Under the pieces are notes generated by a model. The model did no database searches and had not been told where the DNA came from. It worked only from the letters and a program-made list of their open reading frames with translations. Shown piece by piece: positions 14,231-20,383 of a stretch of DNA of 21,495 nt (position 1 is the stretch's first letter; the number at the start of each line of letters is the position of its first letter). Both the position numbers and the translations under genes were made by a program. Source of the DNA: Candidatus Aenigmatarchaeota archaeon (lineage in GTDB: Archaea > Aenigmatarchaeota > Aenigmatarchaeia > Aenigmatarchaeales > Aenigmatarchaeaceae). The stretch is taken from NCBI GenBank assembly GCA_011773475.1, contig WVXN01000059.1, positions 1-21,495 of the forward strand, in the 5' to 3' direction.

Positions 14231-14263
14231 TTGGCAAAAAAAAGAAAGAAAAAGAAGGAATAG
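14231..14263 (+). CDS. 10-residue strongly basic peptide ORF (TTG start)
   Basis: GGAGGTGA at 14218-14225 is a full match to the archaeal anti-Shine-Dalgarno sequence and lies five bases before TTG, the same spacing seen at the TTG-started permease gene. The peptide would be MAKKRKKKKE. An in-frame ATG at 14216 (15 residues) overlaps the SD and is less likely. The terminator follows 37 bases after the stop. Such a short reading frame cannot be proved by sequence alone; the SD may instead mark a ribosome-binding RNA. Confidence 0.4.
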   Translation: MAKKRKKKKE

Positions 14264-14300
14264 TTTTAGATCCAATTCTTTCTCATTATTAACTTTTTTT

Positions 14301-14325
14301 GGGTGTCGAAAGACACCCCTTTTTT
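14301..14325 (+). terminator. GAAA-tetraloop hairpin followed by a T-run
   Basis: GGGTGTC (14301-14307) and GACACCC (14312-14318) form a perfect 7-bp GC-rich stem closed by a GAAA (GNRA) loop, followed by C and six T. A T7 run also precedes it. It would end the plus-strand microprotein transcript; archaeal polymerase stops mainly at the T-run, so the hairpin may rather protect the 3' end. It also sits about 30 bp beyond the aIF5A stop on the opposite strand. Confidence 0.7.
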
Positions 14326-14355
14326 AAAAACATTAGACAAGAAAATTACCAGTAA

Positions 14356-14748
14356 TTAACCTTTTATTTGAACAAGCATTTTTCTGCCCATTAATATCCA
14401 GTAGATGATTTCTCCACCCTGTTTTATTCTCCCTTTTAGTTCTTCAGGTATTTTAGATTCAAAGGTTTCATAAGTTTCCATATCCATTATCTGAGCAGTT
14501 TCACCCATTATAGCAACTACTTGGCCAACTCTTTTATTTACTATAGGAACTTCTATTTCTGTAGCAGCAGGTTTTACTACTGATCTTCTTTTATTATCAA
14601 AAATTCCTATTGCTTCTAGTCTTGCTTTTGCTCCTCCATGTTTTCCAGGAGCAGAAGTTGTTACGCTTAAAACTCTGCAAGGTTCGCCGTCAATAACACA
14701 GAATTTTCCAGGTTTCAGGGTTTTTATTACAGCCTTGGTAGTTGTCAT
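14356..14748 (-). CDS. eif5a: Translation factor aIF5A (hypusine-containing)
   Basis: 130 residues, normal for archaeal IF5A. It relieves ribosome stalling, for example at polyproline, through a modified lysine. The N-terminal domain has the hypusination loop SAPGKHGGAKAR, with Lys36 as the modified residue; the C-terminal OB-fold follows from about residue 70 (QVVAIMGETAQIMDMETYET). TTTATATT at 14772-14779 on the minus strand lies about 27 bp before the ATG and no SD is present, so the transcript is probably leaderless. It lies just downstream of the histone gene on the same strand. No deoxyhypusine synthase gene is in the window. Confidence 0.97.
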   Translation of the reverse strand: MTTTKAVIKTLKPGKFCVIDGEPCRVLSVTTSAPGKHGGAKARLEAIGIFDNKRRSVVKPAATEIEVPIVNKRVGQVVAIMGETAQIMDMETYETFESKIPEELKGRIKQGGEIIYWILMGRKMLVQIKG

Positions 14749-14805
14749 AAAAGAATAAGGTAAAAACAGAAATATAAAGGTTATATTGGAGAAAAAATAA
14801 GGAAA

Positions 14806-15006
14806 TCAGAACTTTCTGGCAATAAATTTTATATCTTTTTTAAGAATTGTTCTTCTTTTAGCATGTCTTGCAACTTGAGCAGCTTCTAATGATAGTTCAT
14901 GACCTAATTCCTCAATAATTTTTGCTAATTCCTTTATAGCTTTAGCAGAAATTCTCTCAACTCCAGCTTTTCTTGCTATTCTCTCTACAGGTGCTAATGG
15001 AATCAT
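14806..15006 (-). CDS. Archaeal histone
   Basis: 66 residues with the whole histone fold (three helices) and no tails, as in HMfB. It starts MIPLAPVERIARKAGVERIS and ends RRTILKKDIKFIARKF; the arginine and threonine residues that contact DNA (R9, R18, and the RT pair near residue 52) are present. It wraps DNA as dimers and longer stacks. A TATA-like CTTATAAA at 15037-15044 (minus strand) precedes it. aIF5A follows on the same strand but has its own promoter-like element. It is divergent from the TFB gene. Confidence 0.97.
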   Translation of the reverse strand: MIPLAPVERIARKAGVERISAKAIKELAKIIEELGHELSLEAAQVARHAKRRTILKKDIKFIARKF

Positions 15007-15135
15007 GAAATCTGCTATATTATAGGGGGAAAAGCCTTTATAAGGGCACCGAAAGCTTTAAATATCTTTGTGATACTAATTAGTTTATAATTTAATTTAA
15101 CTATTCACTACTTAATAGTAAATATGTAAGATAAG
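15007..15135. promoter_or_regulatory. Divergent histone/TFB promoter region with palindromes
   Basis: On the minus side CTTATAAA (15037-15044) serves the histone gene. On the plus side CTTTAAATA (15056-15064) and GTTTATAA (15083-15090) are TATA candidates for TFB. Two inverted repeats sit near the second: ACTAATTAGT (15075-15084, perfect) and ACTATT/AATAGT (15100-15105 and 15114-15119). They could bind a repressor of TFB, but no evidence beyond symmetry is visible. Confidence 0.5.
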
Positions 15136-16152
15136 ATGATTATAATGGTAAGGAAAAAAACAAGAAAACCAACTAAATCAAGAAAAAAATCAAGAAGAAT
15201 ATGTCCTGATTGTGGTTCTAAATATTTCATGGAAGACAAAACAAGAGGAGAAATTGTTTGTGCCAGATGTGGTTTGGTCTTAGAAGATAAAAAAATAGAT
15301 ACTTCTCCTGAATGGAGAGCTTTTGATGATGAGCAAATTTCAAGAAGAACAAGAGCAGGAGCTCCTTTAACCTTTACAAAACATGATAAAGGATTAACAA
15401 CTGAGATAGGAAGGGGAAGAGGAGAATTGTTTAAAGTTATTCCATCAAAAAGAGCTCAGTATTACAGATTAACCAAATGGCAAAAAAGATTGGTTGAATC
15501 AAAAGACAGAAATCTTTCTTTCGCTTTATCAGAATTACAAAGACTTGTTTCATTTTTGGGTTTGCCAAGATCTGTTCATGAGGAAGTAGCTAAAAACTAT
15601 GAGAGAGCTGTTGACAGAGGCTTGGTAAGAGGAAGATCAATGGAATCTGTTATTGCAGCTTTACTATATACTGTCTGCAGGGAAATGAACACACCTAGAA
15701 CTTTAGAAGAAATAGCAGAAGCTTCTGGTGTTGAAAGAAGGGAAATTGGAAGAACATACAGATATATAGCAAGAGAATTAGGCATGAGAATTTTGCCAGC
15801 TTTACCAAAAGACTATATTCCAAGATTTGCTTCTATGCTCGGTTTAAGTGATAAGGTCCAAGCAAGGGCAATAAGAATTCTAGGAAAAGCTAAAAAATTT
15901 GAAGCAACAACAGGAAAAGGTCCCACGGGAGTTGCTGCAGCTGCTTTATACATATCTGCTGTTTTAGAAGGCGAGAAAAGAACACAAAGAGAAATAGCTG
16001 ATGCAATTGGAGTTACAGAAGTTACAATAAGAAACAGATTCAAAGAATTAGTAGAAAAACTTGGTTTAGAAGAAGAAGTAGAGAAAAAAGTTAGAGAAGA
16101 TTACTCAGAAAGAGAATCTAGATTGAGAAAATTAAAAAGAAAGACAAAATAA
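15136..16152 (+). CDS. tfb: Transcription initiation factor B (TFB/TFIIB)
   Basis: 338 residues, or 335 if the ATG at 15145 is used. TFB bridges TBP-bound DNA and RNA polymerase. An N-terminal zinc ribbon has C23/C26 and C42/C45 (CPDCG and CARCG). Next comes the B-finger/linker (SPEWRAFDDEQ ... TRAGAP), then two cyclin-like repeats (about 125-215 and 225-315). The second repeat holds the helix-turn-helix that reads the BRE (TQREIADAIGVTEVTIRNRF). The first 20 residues are very basic. Both ATGs lack a convincing SD. It is the only TFB in the window. The next gene starts nine bases later. Confidence 0.97.
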   Translation: MIIMVRKKTRKPTKSRKKSRRICPDCGSKYFMEDKTRGEIVCARCGLVLEDKKIDTSPEWRAFDDEQISRRTRAGAPLTFTKHDKGLTTEIGRGRGELFKVIPSKRAQYYRLTKWQKRLVESKDRNLSFALSELQRLVSFLGLPRSVHEEVAKNYERAVDRGLVRGRSMESVIAALLYTVCREMNTPRTLEEIAEASGVERREIGRTYRYIARELGMRILPALPKDYIPRFASMLGLSDKVQARAIRILGKAKKFEATTGKGPTGVAAAALYISAVLEGEKRTQREIADAIGVTEVTIRNRFKELVEKLGLEEEVEKKVREDYSERESRLRKLKRKTK

Positions 16153-16161
16153 GGTGAAAGA

Positions 16162-16482
16162 ATGCTGTTAACATACGAAAAAGTAACTGATAGTCAAGAA
16201 AGAGTAGAGTCTTTTGAAAGAAAAATGCTTAAAGATAATGCTAGATTTGTTCCTCAGGCTTATATAAGAACACCAATAGAAAATGAAGGTAATGCCAAAC
16301 ATATTTTTCATGATTGTAGAGGCATTGTTATAAGAAAAGTCAGAACACCTACAGAAGTTTTAATACAAGGTATTATTCCTCCTTCAATGGTTCATGTATT
16401 AAGAGAAGTTGCCAATCAGGGCTATGTTTTAGAAGCATTCAAACAAACTATAACATCCGAAGAGCCTGAAAGAATTAAATAA
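16162..16482 (+). CDS. Small unknown protein downstream of TFB
   Basis: 106 residues, not recognised. It has a charged helical N-terminus (about 1-35), a central segment with HDCRGIVIRKVRTPTEVLIQ that reads as beta strands, and a C-terminal helix (PSMVHVLREVANQGYVLEAF). There is one Cys and no membrane segment. GGTGA lies four bases before the ATG, so translation is well supported, and the nine-base gap to TFB suggests co-transcription. In other archaea the gene after tfb is sometimes the RNA-guide protein Gar1, but this sequence does not look like Gar1. It ends head-on against the unknown minus-strand operon with no spacer. Confidence 0.65.
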   Translation: MLLTYEKVTDSQERVESFERKMLKDNARFVPQAYIRTPIENEGNAKHIFHDCRGIVIRKVRTPTEVLIQGIIPPSMVHVLREVANQGYVLEAFKQTITSEEPERIK

Positions 16483-16758
16483 TTAAACTCCTAACTTTTC
16501 TTCCAGTAACTTTAATCTAACATCTATTGTTTCAAGTTTTTGTAGTATTAAGTCCATTTTGTCATCCGCTTCTATTTTTCTTTCAGTTTCACCCACTAAA
16601 CCTAAAGGTCGTGGATATGTTTCTCTAACTGTTGGGAGAGGTTCGGATTCCCTTACCTTAAATCTTTCTAAATCATCTGGAAGTGGTGTTGTTACTTCTT
16701 CAGGAAAACTTTCTTCCTCATTTTTTTTCTTCCTTTTTTTGAGCCAACCGAAAACCAT
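16483..16758 (-). CDS. Small coiled-coil protein, last gene of an unknown operon
   Basis: 91 residues. The order is a short hydrophobic/basic start (MVFGWLKKRKKK), a Pro/Glu-rich unstructured middle, and a C-terminal heptad segment (DKMDLILQKLETIDVRLKLL, residues 67-86), which should form a short coiled coil. The start could be a membrane-touching amphipathic patch. It begins four bases after the stop of the second paralogue gene, so the three minus-strand genes 16483-17768 look like one operon. Function unknown; an oligomerising adaptor is a guess. Confidence 0.65.
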   Translation of the reverse strand: MVFGWLKKRKKKNEEESFPEEVTTPLPDDLERFKVRESEPLPTVRETYPRPLGLVGETERKIEADDKMDLILQKLETIDVRLKLLEEKLGV

Positions 16759-16762
16759 ATTA

Positions 16763-17272
16763 TTACCTCATTCTACCTCTATGCTCTCTTTTTACTATTC
16801 CAAATTCTTCTCTTATATCGTTTTCAAGTCTTTCTACTAATATTATTTCTCTTTCCCTATATCTTCTTCTCTGATTTCCATAAAAGAAGTATGAATATGT
16901 TCTATAAAAAAATTTATCTAAAAAGTTGGAGTAAGGAAATTGTGTAATCATGTATGGGTGTATATGTATTGTCATTCTCCCTTTTTTATCTTTTGAGTTT
17001 TGTGTTCCTAAAATTTTAATTTTTGTCCAACAAGCCGTTCTAGCGTCTTTTTTATCTCTTATTCTCCACATAGCAAAAAATTCTATAGGTTCACCAGATC
17101 TATCCCATCTGAAATCGTCTTCAAAGAGATTTGTTGAAGTTACTCTAAAAATTTTTAATAATAAAGGAGGAACTATTTTTAAAATCCTTGAAGGATGGTC
17201 TCCTTCGTATTTCAATACTTTAGAGTGTTTATGTGGAAGAATATCAATCATTAATCTCAATGTCTTTCCCAT
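16763..17272 (-). CDS. Unknown protein, paralogue 2 of a tandem pair
   Basis: 169 residues, no recognised family. It is related to the gene just upstream (17274-17768) along its length. Shared features are a start with RLMID/KLMIED, a helix before IFRVTSTN / TFRVHEHS, an FRWDRSGEP / FLWSKGEP block, a WRI / WEI strand, a charged strand pair, and a C-terminal helical segment with RTYSYFF / GRMFWNT then many Arg/Glu. The alternating alpha/beta pattern might be a small START- or cystatin-like fold, but that is a guess. It is very aromatic and basic, with no membrane helix. One base separates it from its paralogue. Confidence 0.65.
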   Translation of the reverse strand: MGKTLRLMIDILPHKHSKVLKYEGDHPSRILKIVPPLLLKIFRVTSTNLFEDDFRWDRSGEPIEFFAMWRIRDKKDARTACWTKIKILGTQNSKDKKGRMTIHIHPYMITQFPYSNFLDKFFYRTYSYFFYGNQRRRYREREIILVERLENDIREEFGIVKREHRGRMR

Positions 17273-17273
17273 T

Positions 17274-17768
17274 TCAGACCCTTGCTAAAGTTTTAACTTG
17301 TCTGCAGAATAAAGCTATCAATCTCCTTCCTTCTCTCAGGTATTCGTCTCTCTTGCTTTTATAAAAAACTGTATTCCAAAACATTCTTCCCATTTCATAA
17401 AATAAGCTTCTTTGCCACAGTGTGTCTTGTGGATATTCAGTTCTTAACATTCCCTCAACTTCTATTTCTGCTTTACCATGATCCTTATGAGTTTCACCAG
17501 CAAGTGTAACTTTCAGAAAATAATATGAGAACTTGTCTAAATCTTTGTTTATCTCCCATCTAACTTTAAACTTCTCAGGTTCACCTTTGCTCCATAAAAA
17601 TTCTTTTTCTTGAATAGAATGTTCGTGAACTCTGAAAGTAACTAATAACAAATTGTATATTTCTTTGTAAAATCTCTCGGGATTTCTTCCAGAAAATTTT
17701 ATTGTAGCTACAGGCTCAGGTTTGAGTAAATCATCTTCAATCATCAATTTTGCTCTTGCCCAGACCAT
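17274..17768 (-). CDS. Unknown protein, paralogue 1 of a tandem pair
   Basis: 164 residues, first gene of the three-gene unknown operon. Key positions shared with its paralogue are at about 48-68 (FRVHEHS, FLWSKGEP) and around 75 (RWEINKD). The central strands (FLKVTLAGETHKDHGKAEIE) differ in charge from the paralogue's. No catalytic pattern, zinc site or membrane helix is evident. A TATA-like element in the spacer (17800-17814, minus strand) lies about 35-40 bp before the ATG. Keeping two tandem diverged copies hints at a heterodimer; inference only. Confidence 0.65.
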   Translation of the reverse strand: MVWARAKLMIEDDLLKPEPVATIKFSGRNPERFYKEIYNLLLVTFRVHEHSIQEKEFLWSKGEPEKFKVRWEINKDLDKFSYYFLKVTLAGETHKDHGKAEIEVEGMLRTEYPQDTLWQRSLFYEMGRMFWNTVFYKSKRDEYLREGRRLIALFCRQVKTLARV

Positions 17769-17866
17769 TTTTATCTCAGTAAATAATTAGATGAATGTTT
17801 TTATAAGCTTTATACAAATAAGAAAATGAGAATTTTATAAGCTAAAAATTCTATATTCTAACTATA
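17769..17866. promoter_or_regulatory. Divergent promoter with a duplicated TTTTATAAGCT element
   Basis: TTTTATAAGCT occurs at 17799-17809 and again at 17833-17843. The first copy continues as an imperfect palindrome around AAGCTT and reads TATAAAGC on the minus strand, suiting the unknown operon. The second lies about 27-30 bp before TTG 17867, suiting the membrane-protein gene on the plus strand. Confidence 0.5.
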
Positions 17867-18466
17867 TTGGTGGTGTTTGTGGTTGAAGTAGAAGAAATTT
17901 ATAAAAATCCGAATAAAAAAACACAAAAACCTAGTAAACTTTTATATCTACTCCCTATTTTCTTAGGTATTATTGGTGGAGTAATTGGTTATGTTGTTGC
18001 AAAAGATAAAGATAAAAAAATGGCAACAAATCTTTTAATTGTTGGAATTATTATTTCAGTTATTTCTGTAATTTTAATAGTACCCTTTTTTATATTGTTT
18101 TATTATGGTATATTTGCACCATCCTCATATTTGGGTTCAGCATCTAGAGGATTTGCAAGTGTTTCAGTACTTCCTCCTTGGGACTTAAAATCTAATGGAG
18201 ATTTAAGTTTTTATATAGAAAATCGTGTTGGCGGGGAAATAAACATAAGAAATATTTATGTAAACGATAAAAAGACAACTTCTACAAGTTTACCAATATT
18301 AATGGGGGAAAAGGCAAAATCTTATTTTATATTAATAAATACCCAAGAAACAGGTAGTCCAGGAAATAAATACTCAATAACACTTGCAATAGAATATTGT
18401 TTAACAGCTTATGACTGTACTAATTATTTCAATAGTACAGGTATGTTGAGTGGAAGTTTTTCTTAA
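17867..18466 (+). CDS. Two-helix membrane protein with an external beta domain
   Basis: At most 199 residues. The likely start is GTG at 17879 (195 residues): GGTGG at 17869-17873 lies five bases before it, the spacing used by other genes here. After a Lys/Asn-rich cytoplasmic head come two helices (LLYLLPIFLGIIGGVIGYVV and, after a KDKDKK loop, LLIVGIIISVISVILIVPFF). Residues from about 95 form an external beta domain with VLPPWDLKSNGDLSFYIENR and two cysteines six apart (EYCLTAYDC), a likely disulfide. Archaeal pilin-like and surface proteins can carry similar Ig-like C-domains, but no prepilin signal is seen. Unknown function. Confidence 0.7.
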   Translation: MVVFVVEVEEIYKNPNKKTQKPSKLLYLLPIFLGIIGGVIGYVVAKDKDKKMATNLLIVGIIISVISVILIVPFFILFYYGIFAPSSYLGSASRGFASVSVLPPWDLKSNGDLSFYIENRVGGEINIRNIYVNDKKTTSTSLPILMGEKAKSYFILINTQETGSPGNKYSITLAIEYCLTAYDCTNYFNSTGMLSGSFS

Positions 18467-18519
18467 TTGCCTGTTCTTTATTCATTAATTTTATAAAAAC
18501 CATTATAATAATTATTAAT

Positions 18520-18684
18520 ATGATTAATAAGATAATAGGTTTAATATTAGCTTTTGTAGGATTTTTAATATTAAAGTATTTTCCAGGTGTTTCTGATTAT
18601 CAACATAAAGGACATACTCTAACTGGGATTTTAATAGGAGTAATACTAATCTTGATTGGTATAGTATTAATGGTGTTTGGTTGA
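18520..18684 (+). CDS. 54-residue two-helix membrane protein
   Basis: This is a short hairpin membrane protein. Helix 1 is KIIGLILAFVGFLILKYF, a polar turn GVSDYQHKGHT has two histidines, and helix 2 is TGILIGVILILIGIVLMVFG. It ends four bases before the start of the zinc-ribbon protein, which suggests one transcript. ATTTTATAAA at 18488-18497 lies about 27 bp before the ATG, consistent with a leaderless message. The glycine pattern resembles many small archaeal membrane proteins. No function can be named. Confidence 0.6.
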   Translation: MINKIIGLILAFVGFLILKYFPGVSDYQHKGHTLTGILIGVILILIGIVLMVFG

Positions 18685-18688
18685 TAGC

Positions 18689-20383
18689 ATGATTGATAAA
18701 CCAATATTTGAATTAGGAAAAAAACCAGGTATTCCTGATAATGATCAAGAACCTGCTTCAAAAGGTCATATTCTTTGTAAAGGACCTCCAGGAGCTCCTG
18801 GAAGAGAAGAAATTCAAAATAGATATTTTAATTTAAATTTTACTGGTCCACCTGGGTCAGGTTCTGGAATATATTTTAATTTACTTTTTTTATTACCAAA
18901 ACTGGGTTGGTGGGTTGAAAAGGCTGACGAGTGGATAGAAGTTCCTCCCACCCACAAAGAATATTATGAAAGAACAATGGCAACCAAACAAATGCTGGAA
19001 TCAACAATTAAAACAGGTCTAACATCAGCTGCTCAAGCTGTTGCTGATTTTGAGTTAATGAGTCATGACATAAGAAAATATAGAGAGATACTCACTTATT
19101 TTCATGAAGGAGATGAGCATGTACTAAAATCCATGTTTATTGATCAAGTAGATATTCATACAGATCTGCCAGGACAACCAATAGCCTTACGTTCTATTGT
19201 AAGTAAGTGGCCCACAGTAATTGCAGATTTTATGAGGTTAGATGACAAGGATACAATTCCAAAAAAAGTCGCAGATAAATATGATATTTCACAAGCAGAA
19301 GCAGTAATTCTTGTTACCAAAAATAAACTTTATAAAAAATGGAAAATTCTTTTTGGAGATGCTGCAAAACAAAGATATGAATTATTAAAAGGATTGATTG
19401 AATCAAGGAGAAAATCAATTGAAGAGTATAAAGAATGGTTAAAGCCGTATATAGCAAGATTTAAAATGACAAAAATTGGTGGAGAGAGGTCCAAAGTAAG
19501 AGCTAGAACATTAAGGACATTTACAGATGTAACTGGCATGTCAACATTCGCAAATAAAATAAGAATTTTTGCATGGAAAGCAATGAGATTTGAAGAACAT
19601 AGAAAGCCTGCTGCAGAAGTTGTAGAAGATTTTATTTTATATCCTTATGATGATTATGTAAGAGAAAAAGTAATATTAGATCCTGAAAATGGCTTAGCTT
19701 ATATTTATCCTTGGCTAAGAAACGATAGAAAGTATTGTTCCAAGTGCAAGAAATATTATTCTCCTAACACATTAAAATGTGCAAAGTGTGGATCACTAAG
19801 ATTAAAAAATAAAAAATATGCTGATGAGATAGTTGAAACAGAAATAATTCCTGCTTGGAGAGAGGGTCAAAATGGCCTGAGTGCTGGGTTTATTTATTAC
19901 ATGTTTTTTGACATTGAAGTAACCAGATTGGGAACATGGCTGAGAGTCGGTGAATTGGAAGACATAACTTTTTACACTAGGGTTTTCGTTTTGTCCCAAA
20001 ATGCTTTACTTGCAAAAATTCTTGAATTAAAATGTAGAGATTTAGAACTGGAGAGATATATTGATGAAATGCTTGGTATAAAGTTTGAAGACAGAGATAT
20101 TGCCGATTTAGTTAAAGAAGAGTTTCCTACCATATTTAAGAAACCCAAAGAGGAGCTGACCGGATTCCAAAATTATATAAAAGAATTAGGCGAAACTTTT
20201 AGTTCCTATACTAATATTTTTAAGAAAATAAAACTTCCTAAATCTACTAGATTTATGTTTTTTAAAGCAGGACCTTATGAAACAGACTTGAAAGAAAGAA
20301 TAACAAAACATTATCTCAAATATGCTGCTGTTCAATTGAACGGCATGCGTAATTTCATTAAACAAAAAATGGGTGTCGAGTAA
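18689..20383 (+). CDS. 564-residue zinc-ribbon protein of unknown function
   Basis: The start is ATG 18689; a TTG twelve bases upstream is in frame, but GGTTGA before the ATG favours the latter. The N-terminus has a Pro/Gly-rich segment (CKGPPGAPGREEIQ, FTGPPGSGSGIYF) that looks a little like a loop binding phosphate but is not a Walker A. About 75-290 is mostly helical, with a possible coiled coil at 235-260. A zinc ribbon has C350/C353 and C364/C367 (YCSKCKK, KCAKCGS). The C-terminal 180 residues are mixed, with a charged helical end. No known domain is recognised. It stops directly before the ATG of the TIM-barrel gene, so the two proteins probably work together, perhaps on nucleic acid; that is inference. 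Confidence 0.75.
   Translation: MIDKPIFELGKKPGIPDNDQEPASKGHILCKGPPGAPGREEIQNRYFNLNFTGPPGSGSGIYFNLLFLLPKLGWWVEKADEWIEVPPTHKEYYERTMATKQMLESTIKTGLTSAAQAVADFELMSHDIRKYREILTYFHEGDEHVLKSMFIDQVDIHTDLPGQPIALRSIVSKWPTVIADFMRLDDKDTIPKKVADKYDISQAEAVILVTKNKLYKKWKILFGDAAKQRYELLKGLIESRRKSIEEYKEWLKPYIARFKMTKIGGERSKVRARTLRTFTDVTGMSTFANKIRIFAWKAMRFEEHRKPAAEVVEDFILYPYDDYVREKVILDPENGLAYIYPWLRNDRKYCSKCKKYYSPNTLKCAKCGSLRLKNKKYADEIVETEIIPAWREGQNGLSAGFIYYMFFDIEVTRLGTWLRVGELEDITFYTRVFVLSQNALLAKILELKCRDLELERYIDEMLGIKFEDRDIADLVKEEFPTIFKKPKEELTGFQNYIKELGETFSSYTNIFKKIKLPKSTRFMFFKAGPYETDLKERITKHYLKYAAVQLNGMRNFIKQKMGVE

Noticed and set aside
13985..14325. RNase P RNA or SRP 7S RNA in the structured spacer
   Set aside because: I see neither the conserved RNase P core segments nor an SRP helix 8 motif, and the length and folding do not match; an unknown RNA remains possible.
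16162..16482. Gar1 assignment for the gene after TFB
   Set aside because: The position fits but the sequence lacks the Gar1 beta-barrel pattern and is longer, so it was left as unknown.
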